From: DATKWF01 sp035529715
GTDB taxonomy: Bacteria > Chloroflexota > Dehalococcoidia > Dehalococcoidales > RBG-16-60-22
DNA length: 12,781 nucleotides
NCBI GenBank assembly: GCA_035529715.1
Contig: DATKWF010000008.1
Span: 1-12,781 of the forward strand
Direction of reading: 5' to 3'
Part shown: in pieces, positions 1-5,492 of the stretch
Layout of the letters: every line of letters begins with the position of its first letter
Position numbering within the stretch: the stretch's first letter is position 1
The notes under the pieces: model-generated
The model's input: only the letters and a program-made list of their open reading frames with translations
The model's database searches: none
What the model was told of the DNA's origin: nothing
Translations under genes and position numbers: made by a program

Positions 1-426
1 CGTGGATTTGCGGACGCTTGTGACTAAATGCTCTAATACATCGCAAGAACATCCAAATTCGATTCCTCCAGCTTCAATGTTTGGGCAAGAGACATTTAAC
101 TCGATCGCGTCAATCTCGTCTCTTACTGCAAGCATTGAAGAACATGTAACATATTCATCAATATTTGAACCTGCGACACTAGCGATAATTGGTACTTCTA
201 ACGAACGGAGTTTAGGAATTTCCCGTTCTAGAAACGCTTCAATACCGGCATTTTCGAGGCCAATAGAATTAAGGAGTCCCGCTCTTGTTTCCACTATCCG
301 AGGTTCAGGGTTGCCCGCACGTGGTGATAAAGTAACACTTTTTGTAACTACAGCCCCAACATATGGGCGACTCTGGATGATTTTTTCATAATTGATGCCG
401 TAGACACCAGATACCGCTATAAGTGG
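1..426 (-). other. pyrD: PyrD-like C-terminal moiety of the fusion (partial)
   Basis: This is the part of the chimeric frame that matches dihydroorotate dehydrogenase, which oxidises dihydroorotate to orotate in pyrimidine synthesis. It begins at the first barrel strand (TPLIAVSGVYG), so only the ~10-20 residues that normally precede that strand are replaced by integrase sequence. The order of motifs is correct for the family: VVTKSVTL with a Lys that contacts FMN, GNPEPRIVET, LLNSIGLENAG for orotate binding, PIIASVAGS, then ELNVSCPN. A cysteine in the last motif fits class 1 soluble enzymes, and the overall look is closest to class 1B. No stop or frameshift is seen in these 142 codons. The segment is more AT-rich (about 43% GC by hand count) than the integrase part. 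Confidence 0.85.
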
Positions 427-1347
427 GGTTTCCAGACTGGAATGGCCTAATATCCTTTGTAGTGAGAAGACGTCTCCACCATTACGCAGGTAGCTGATGG
501 CACAGGTATGGCGGAACGTATGGGGCGAGCAACGTACTCCTTCAATTCCGACCCTGTTCGTGTACTTCTCAATTATCGTTCTCAGCCGGTCAGTAGTTAT
601 CGGATTACCGGCTGCAGTCAGGAACAGAGTAGGGCAGAGGGGATTGACCGGTTGCGAGCGGTATCTTTGCAGGTATTTCCAGATAGCCCTCTGTACCTTT
701 GACCCGAATGGTACTACTCTTTCCTTGCTCCCCTTACCGTAAACCTTGACCATGCCGTCTTCCAGGTTAACATCATTTATGGTAATCCCGACAAGCTCGC
801 TGGCCCTTAATCCGGTATCGAGCAGCATAAGCATTATCGTCCAGTCCCGAAAACCGGCAGGCATGGATGTATTAACTGCCTTCAGTATGGCAGTCAGCTG
901 TTTCTCGGAGAAGGTAGCTATCACCTTCTTTGGCGGCTTGGGAACCTTCACCTTGGTGAAAGGATTTGAGGTAATAATCTCCTCGCGCACCAGCCACGAC
1001 CAGAAAGCTCTTACAGATCTCAGGTAAGTGTTAATGGCATATCCGGAAAGTCCCCTGGTTTGCGGTCTGGTGTAAGGATGATACTCGAAGGCTCTTACCT
1101 GCAGCAGGTAAAGAATGAACTCCCGCAGCTCTTGGGTACCGATTTCGATTACGTCTGTGGGATACCCTCTGGACTTAAGGAATTGCCTTAGTTTGTTAAG
1201 CGCAGTGGTGGCAATCAGGATGGTCTTATCGCTTTTACCCTCAGTGCGGGCGCAGAGCCGGTAACCCTGGATCAGGTTATCGAGCCGGGTTGCCCTGCCC
1301 CTTGTTTCAACGATATGATTTAGCTCTTGCTGAATGTTGGCTGTCAT
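1..1347 (-). CDS. Tyrosine recombinase (integrase) fused in frame to dihydroorotate dehydrogenase (PyrD) barrel; 3' end outside window
   Basis: I translated the minus strand codon by codon and found 449 uninterrupted codons from ATG at 1347 to the window edge. A GGAGG ribosome site lies six bases before the ATG. Residues ~19-130 form a phage-integrase SAM-like N-terminal domain. Residues ~145-307 are the catalytic domain, with Arg181 (TGLRASEL), Lys205 (GKGSKE), His276-x-x-Arg279 (PHTFRH) and His302 (LGHSSLET). The nucleophilic tyrosine, expected near residue 311, is missing: residue 311 is Ala. From Pro308 the frame reads as class 1 PyrD, with Lys336, NSIGLEN at 360-366 and NVSCPN at 418-423 including Cys421, the expected catalytic base. 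The gene lies downstream of tRNA-Arg, a usual integrase position. As encoded, the recombinase should be unable to cleave DNA. Whether the PyrD half works depends on sequence outside the window. A chimeric assembly cannot be excluded. Confidence 0.85.
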   Translation of the reverse strand, partial: MTANIQQELNHIVETRGRATRLDNLIQGYRLCARTEGKSDKTILIATTALNKLRQFLKSRGYPTDVIEIGTQELREFILYLLQVRAFEYHPYTRPQTRGLSGYAINTYLRSVRAFWSWLVREEIITSNPFTKVKVPKPPKKVIATFSEKQLTAILKAVNTSMPAGFRDWTIMLMLLDTGLRASELVGITINDVNLEDGMVKVYGKGSKERVVPFGSKVQRAIWKYLQRYRSQPVNPLCPTLFLTAAGNPITTDRLRTIIEKYTNRVGIEGVRCSPHTFRHTCAISYLRNGGDVFSLQRILGHSSLETPLIAVSGVYGINYEKIIQSRPYVGAVVTKSVTLSPRAGNPEPRIVETRAGLLNSIGLENAGIEAFLEREIPKLRSLEVPIIASVAGSNIDEYVTCSSMLAVRDEIDAIELNVSCPNIEAGGIEFGCSCDVLEHLVTSVRKST

Positions 1348-1487
1348 TATTATCCTCCGTTTTACGCAAAAAGGTAGCGGGTCTTTTTCATCGTGCGTTT
1401 TTGACGAAGCAGCGGGTCTTTTTGTAAATATCGGAGGATTTTGCCCGCTTTTCGGAGGGTTAAGACAGCCTCAATTTGTAGCTATTC
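1348..1487 (-). promoter_or_regulatory. Leader between tRNA-Arg and the integrase gene, with repeats and a possible SD-sequestering structure
   Basis: This 140-base stretch has no convincing gene. Read as minus-strand RNA, it has the element ATCCTCCG (1432-1439), exactly complementary to the ribosome-site sequence CGGAGGAT (1352-1359), with 72 bases between. A second, shorter complementary copy, CCCTCCG, is at 1453-1459. Two direct 13-base repeats lie between the pairing arms, and an AGCGGG element (1444-1449) is complementary to part of both. I see no strong promoter here, so the integrase may be transcribed from the tRNA promoter. Folding and regulation are inference. Confidence 0.35.
1376..1423 (+). 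repeat. Pair of 13-base direct repeats (AGCGGGTCTTTTT)
   Basis: The copies lie at 1376-1388 and 1411-1423, with starts 35 bases apart, between the tRNA gene and the integrase start. The second copy extends leftward, so that AAGCAGCGGGTC (1407-1418) repeats, in inverted orientation, 12 bases of the anticodon-arm 3' side of the neighbouring tRNA-Arg (1516-1527). Short direct repeats next to an attachment site are typical of integrase arm-binding or excisionase sites, but no binding function is shown here. Confidence 0.5.
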
Positions 1488-1564
1488 TGGCGTCCCTGGA
1501 GCGATTCGAACGCTCGACCCGCTGCTTAGAAGGCAGCTGCTCTGTCCAACTGAGCTACAGGGAC
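1488..1564 (-). tRNA. tRNA-Arg (anticodon TCT)
   Basis: The minus strand folds into a complete cloverleaf of 77 bases including an encoded CCA. The acceptor stem is GTCCCTG paired with CAGGGAC, with discriminator G. The D arm contains AGCTCAGTTGGACAGAGC. The anticodon stem GCTGC/GCAGC encloses the loop CTTCTAA, so the anticodon is TCT and reads AGA/AGG arginine codons. The T arm is GAGCGTTCGAATCGCTC. The 3' end faces the integrase gene, as expected if this tRNA is or was the chromosomal attachment site of an integrative element. Confidence 0.97.
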
Positions 1565-1580
1565 ACGTTTTTGCCATTCA

Positions 1581-1609
1581 AATGTAGCACGTAGAGAAGA
1601 GAAGGTCAA
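1581..1609 (-). promoter_or_regulatory. Sigma-70-type promoter of tRNA-Arg
   Basis: On the minus strand TTGACC (1604-1609) is followed after exactly 17 bases by TACATT (1581-1586), with an upstream TG giving an extended -10 (TGCTACATT). Transcription would begin about ten bases before the mature tRNA 5' end. It may also drive the integrase frame, since no terminator is visible after the tRNA. Confidence 0.7.
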
Positions 1610-1627
1610 GGCATGTTTTCGTTCCGA

Positions 1628-2296
1628 TTAGCTTGTCATTCTGGAGTGTTTTACATGCCGGTAGATATAGAAGGCAATAAGGATAATAGCTATAGTTATG
1701 ATGACAGGGTCAAAAGGTCGCATGAGGGCCCGTATCTGCTCCCAGTGTTCACCCATCTGGTAACCGCCATAGGCTAATCCAGTACTCCAGATGAAAGAGC
1801 CGAGAAAAGTATATACCAGGAACTTGAAGAAGTGCATTCTGGCTATCCCGGCAGGGAGACTGATGAAGGTGCGCACCACCGGCAGTAGTCGTGAGGCAAA
1901 TATTGACCAGCTACCGCTCCTATCAAACCATCGGTCGGCCAGATTGAGGTCGTGTTTGGATATAAGGATGTACTTTCCATATTTCTCCAAGAAGGGACGA
2001 CCTCCCCACATGCCCACCACATAGGCAATAACCGAACCAATAGTGTTGCCCAGTGCCCCATAGACGCCGGCTACCAGAACATAGGTAACTGCCAGAGATT
2101 GTTCCTTGATAAGCATCCATCCAGCAAGTGGCATGATTAGCTCACTGGGTAGGGGAATACAGGCACTCTCTATGGCCATGAGTGCCACCACCCCGGGCCA
2201 CTGCATCAGGCTATAGGTATAACTTATAAACGCTAGTAACTCTTGTTCTAGTGATAGCACTTCGGGAGTGTAACAAATAGGTACGGCTAGCGTCAA
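1628..2296 (-). CDS. DedA family integral membrane protein
   Basis: This 222-residue protein is typical in length for the DedA/SNARE-associated (VTT) family, whose members act in lipid carrier recycling and membrane homeostasis. The family signature is clear: a re-entrant segment with acidic residues (IESACIPLPSELIMPLAG, 42-59), a glycine-rich helix (GALGNTIGSVIAYVVG, 80-95), FASRLLPVVRTFISLPAGIA (133-152) with conserved arginines, and C-terminal membrane helices at about 157-180 and 197-212. The start is uncertain. The first available codon is TTG at 2296, right after an in-frame TAA, and it has no ribosome site. A GTG at 2260 is the next option and also lacks one. It is transcribed divergently from dxs. 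The exact substrate cannot be given. Confidence 0.88.
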   Translation of the reverse strand: MTLAVPICYTPEVLSLEQELLAFISYTYSLMQWPGVVALMAIESACIPLPSELIMPLAGWMLIKEQSLAVTYVLVAGVYGALGNTIGSVIAYVVGMWGGRPFLEKYGKYILISKHDLNLADRWFDRSGSWSIFASRLLPVVRTFISLPAGIARMHFFKFLVYTFLGSFIWSTGLAYGGYQMGEHWEQIRALMRPFDPVIITIAIILIAFYIYRHVKHSRMTS

Positions 2297-2333
2297 GTCG
2301 GTTTACACGGATTCTTCTTAGCTCCTTTCTTGC

Positions 2334-2362
2334 TTGACAACCGCTTACCCGCATTATAGTAT
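2334..2362 (+). promoter_or_regulatory. Sigma-70-type promoter for dxs and the downstream cluster
   Basis: TTGACA (2334-2339) and TAGTAT (2357-2362) are separated by exactly 17 bases. The predicted start of transcription is near 2369, leaving a leader of only ~28 bases before the dxs ATG. On the opposite strand TATAAT (2353-2358) overlaps this -10 box and could serve dedA, though its -35 is poor. Simultaneous use of the two would be mutually exclusive. Confidence 0.75.
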
Positions 2363-2397
2363 GAAATTGTCTCTTTAAGTAGCTAAGTAAACAAACA

Positions 2398-4254
2398 ATG
2401 CCAAGGTTATTAGACGGAGTAGACAGCCCAGCCGATTTGAAAAAACTAACCCAATCGGAACTTGGGCAACTAGCAGTTGAACTCAGGGAGGAACTGGTAA
2501 CCACAGTTACTACCACTGGTGGTCATCTGGCTTCTAATCTAGGTGTTGTCGAGCTTACTATGGCTCTGCATCGGGTGTTTGATAGCCCGAGAGATAAGCT
2601 CATATGGGATGTTGGGCATCAGAGCTATATTCATAAGCTGCTTACCGGTAGGAGACAGCGTTTTCCCTCGCTACGTCAATATGGAGGCTTATCCGGTTTT
2701 ACTGAGCCTGGCGAGAGTGAACATGACCCGTTTGGTGCCGGTCACGCCAGCACCTCAGTATCAGCCGCTCTGGGTATGGCCATTGCTCGCGACCTTTCCG
2801 GTGATGATTATCATGTAGTGGCTATCATTGGTGATGGCGCCATAACCGGCGGGATGGCCCTTGAGGCACTGAATCAGGTTGGTCATCTGAGTTCCAGGCT
2901 CATTGTGGTGCTGAATGATAACGGCATGTCAATTTCTCCTACGGTTGGTGCCATAGCCAAGCTGCTGAATAAAGTCCGGTTTAACCGCCGTTACTATCGG
3001 GCAAAGGAAGGGGGCAAGCGCATAGTTATGGCACTACCTTCTGGGGCTAAGCTATGGCAGTTGAGCCAGCAATTACAGGATAGAATCAAAGGCCTGGTTA
3101 TGCCGACGATGATTTGGGAGGAACTCGGTTTTACCTATATCGGACCTGTTGACGGGCATAATATCCCCGACCTTGAAACGGCACTCACTCAGGCGAGAGA
3201 TTATCGGCTCAGGCCAGCTTTTGTCCATGTCATCACTACTAAGGGCAAGGGCTATCTACCTGCCGAGGGTGACGCTGTTTATTTTCACGGCGTGCCAGCC
3301 AAGCGGGCACGTACCAGGGAAGTTCCTAGTTATAGTGAGGTATTTGCCCAGACTGTGCTTCAGTTGGCTCGTGAGAATCCAAAGCTGGTGGTGATTACGC
3401 CGGCGATGCCCGAAGGACATTGTTTGGGCATTGTTGAGACTGAGTTCCCAAAGCGAGTCTTTGATGTGGGAATCTGTGAGCAGCACGCGGTAACCTTTGC
3501 TGCCGGCTTAGCCGCTAAAGGTTTTGTCCCTATCGTGGCTATATACTCCACCTTTCTGCAGCGAGCCTTTGACCAGGTGATACATGATGTCTGCCTTCAG
3601 AATTTGCCTGTTATCTTTGCTATTGACCGGGGTGGTATTGTTGGCGATGATGGTAAGACACATCAAGGAGCGTTTGATATCTCTTTCCTGACGTTAGTAC
3701 CTAACCTGATTGTCTCCGCTCCCAAGGATGAAAACGAGCTTCAGCACCTGCTCTACACTGCGGTGAAATCAGGACGAGCTATGGCAATACGCTATCCGCG
3801 CGGTTCTGGGGTGGGGGTAAAACTGGATAAAAAACTGCATGAGATTCCAATAGGTAAATGGGAGGTATTGAGGCAGGGAGATGATGTAGCTATATTGGCT
3901 ATAGGGGCTACGGTGGCTCCTGCCATGGAGGCATCTCAGGAGCTGGCTGCCAACAAGATTGAAGCCACAGTGGTAAATGCTCGTTTTGCCAAACCACTAG
4001 ACTCTGAACTTATAACGGACTTGGCCAGCCATATTAAGTATATAGTTACGGTTGAAGAGAATGCTTTGTGTGGTGGCTTTGGCAATAGTGTCATCAAACT
4101 TCTTGAAGAATCAGGAATTCATGATGTGCAGGTAAAGACCATGGGTATACCTGATGAGTTTGTTGAGCAGGGGACTCAGGCTATCCTCCGCGCCAAGTAT
4201 GGGCTGGACGCCAAGGGAATAGCCCAGCAAGTCAAGACCTTTATTTCAACTTAG
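2398..4254 (+). CDS. dxs: 1-deoxy-D-xylulose-5-phosphate synthase
   Basis: This thiamine-diphosphate enzyme joins pyruvate and glyceraldehyde-3-phosphate to make DXP, the first step of the MEP isoprenoid pathway. At 618 residues it has full family length. Visible motifs are VGHQSYIHKLLTGR (His74), GHASTSVSAALG, the ThDP/Mg site GDGAITGG at 145-152 with LNDN at 172-175, GPVDGH, then in the pyrimidine domain VGICEQHAVTFAAG with catalytic Glu361, RGGIVGDDGKTHQGAFD, and AIRYPRG. The C-terminal transketolase-like domain (ILAIGATVAPAMEA onward) is complete. The ATG at 2398 fits the family N-terminus (LLDGVDSPADLKKL), but no clear Shine-Dalgarno sequence precedes it. It is first in the cluster, directly behind a strong promoter, 20 bases before pgk. 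Confidence 0.97.
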   Translation: MPRLLDGVDSPADLKKLTQSELGQLAVELREELVTTVTTTGGHLASNLGVVELTMALHRVFDSPRDKLIWDVGHQSYIHKLLTGRRQRFPSLRQYGGLSGFTEPGESEHDPFGAGHASTSVSAALGMAIARDLSGDDYHVVAIIGDGAITGGMALEALNQVGHLSSRLIVVLNDNGMSISPTVGAIAKLLNKVRFNRRYYRAKEGGKRIVMALPSGAKLWQLSQQLQDRIKGLVMPTMIWEELGFTYIGPVDGHNIPDLETALTQARDYRLRPAFVHVITTKGKGYLPAEGDAVYFHGVPAKRARTREVPSYSEVFAQTVLQLARENPKLVVITPAMPEGHCLGIVETEFPKRVFDVGICEQHAVTFAAGLAAKGFVPIVAIYSTFLQRAFDQVIHDVCLQNLPVIFAIDRGGIVGDDGKTHQGAFDISFLTLVPNLIVSAPKDENELQHLLYTAVKSGRAMAIRYPRGSGVGVKLDKKLHEIPIGKWEVLRQGDDVAILAIGATVAPAMEASQELAANKIEATVVNARFAKPLDSELITDLASHIKYIVTVEENALCGGFGNSVIKLLEESGIHDVQVKTMGIPDEFVEQGTQAILRAKYGLDAKGIAQQVKTFIST

Positions 4255-4274
4255 CCTGTGTACAGAGGTGCCAG

Positions 4275-5468
4275 ATGGGAAAGATGACAATTAGGGACAT
4301 AGAAGTTAGTGGCAAGAGGGTTCTGGTCCGGGTTGACTTCAATGTTCCTCTGGATGAAAAGACAGGAGAAATAACCGATGACAGTCGCATTCGTGCCACT
4401 ATGCCCACCATTAAATATCTTATTGAGCGGAGAGTGCGAATTATCTTAATGTCTCATCTGGGTCGTCCCAGGGGTAAGGTAGTTGATAATTTACGGTTGG
4501 GTGTTGTTGCCCGGCAGCTGTCGCAACTCCTGGGGCAGTCGGTGGGAATGGCAATGGACTGCATTGGCCCGGAAGTGGAAAAGTCGGTGGCCAGCTTGAA
4601 GGATGGAGATATTCTGCTTCTGGAAAATCTTCGCTTTCATCCTGAGGAAGAGAACGGCGACGATTCCTTTGCCCGGGCTTTAGCCAGCTTGGGTGATATA
4701 TTCGTTAATGATGCCTTCGGTACCTCTCATAGGGCTCATGCTTCAATTGTAGGTGTTACTCATTATCTCCCGGCAGTTGCCGGCTTCCTGATGGAAAAAG
4801 AAATCAGAAATCTGGGTAGCATTTTAGAGAAGCCGGCGCATCCTTTTGCTGCCCTTCTTGGTGGTGCCAAGATAAGCGATAAGGTTGGCATGCTGGAGAA
4901 TATTATGGGTAAGGTGGATTTGGTGCTGATTGGTGGTGGTATGGCAGCCACCTTCTTGAAGGCTAAATCCTATGAGGTGGGGCTGTCATTAATCGAAGCA
5001 GACCGGCTGGGCACTGCGGCTAGCTTGATGGAGGAGGCAGTGGGAAAAGGAGTGCGTTGGCTATTGCCGGTTGATGTTATGGTTGCTGATGAATCCAGTG
5101 CTGAAGCCAAGGTTGAAATAGTATCTGCTGAAAGTATACCGAAGAATAAGAAAATCGTGGATGTAGGTCCGCAAACTATTGCAAACTTTAGTGGAGAATT
5201 GCGAAAGTGCAAGACAGTCCTGTGGAATGGGCCACTAGGTATATATGAGGTTCCACAGTTCGCCAAGGGGACGCAGGAAATAGCTAAACTATTGGCTGGT
5301 CTCGAGGCAACCACTATTCTTGGTGGTGGCTCTACTGCTGAAGTAGCCGGTGAGATGGGACTAACAGACAAGATGACCTTTGTCTCTACTGGTGGTGGTG
5401 CTTCTCTGGAATTTTTAGGCAGCGGCACGCTACCCGGTGTAACCGCATTGATGGATAGAAAATCATAA
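4275..5468 (+). CDS. pgk: Phosphoglycerate kinase
   Basis: Pgk catalyses reversible phosphate transfer between 1,3-bisphosphoglycerate and ADP in cytosolic glycolysis and gluconeogenesis. The 397 residues match the usual bacterial length. Substrate-binding motifs in the N-lobe are RVDFNVPL (19-26), SHLGRPRG (60-67), LLENLRFHPEEE (115-126) and VNDAFGTSHRAHAS (144-157). The C-lobe nucleotide site shows GGAKISDKVGMLENI (196-210), GGGMAATF (220-227), VLWNGPLGIYE (315-325), LGGGSTAEVAG (349-359) and STGGGASLEFL (371-381). The ATG at 4275 has a GAGGTG ribosome site six bases upstream. A second ATG at 4284 aligns equally well with homologues. apgM starts 24 bases after the stop. Confidence 0.97.
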   Translation: MGKMTIRDIEVSGKRVLVRVDFNVPLDEKTGEITDDSRIRATMPTIKYLIERRVRIILMSHLGRPRGKVVDNLRLGVVARQLSQLLGQSVGMAMDCIGPEVEKSVASLKDGDILLLENLRFHPEEENGDDSFARALASLGDIFVNDAFGTSHRAHASIVGVTHYLPAVAGFLMEKEIRNLGSILEKPAHPFAALLGGAKISDKVGMLENIMGKVDLVLIGGGMAATFLKAKSYEVGLSLIEADRLGTAASLMEEAVGKGVRWLLPVDVMVADESSAEAKVEIVSAESIPKNKKIVDVGPQTIANFSGELRKCKTVLWNGPLGIYEVPQFAKGTQEIAKLLAGLEATTILGGGSTAEVAGEMGLTDKMTFVSTGGGASLEFLGSGTLPGVTALMDRKS

Positions 5469-5492
5469 ACAGGGTGTATTGCAGGAGGGAGT

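Noticed and set aside
497..1027. Plus-strand open frames of 60-95 codons opposite the integrase.
   Set aside because: They are antisense to a well-supported coding frame, lack ribosome sites and show no recognisable family motifs.
1362..1391. Nine-codon minus-strand reading frame (MKKTRYLFA) ending just before the integrase ribosome site, a possible leader peptide with an Arg codon beside tRNA-Arg.
   Set aside because: It has no ribosome site, only one Arg codon and it uses CGC, not the AGA/AGG read by this tRNA. A frame this short occurs by chance.
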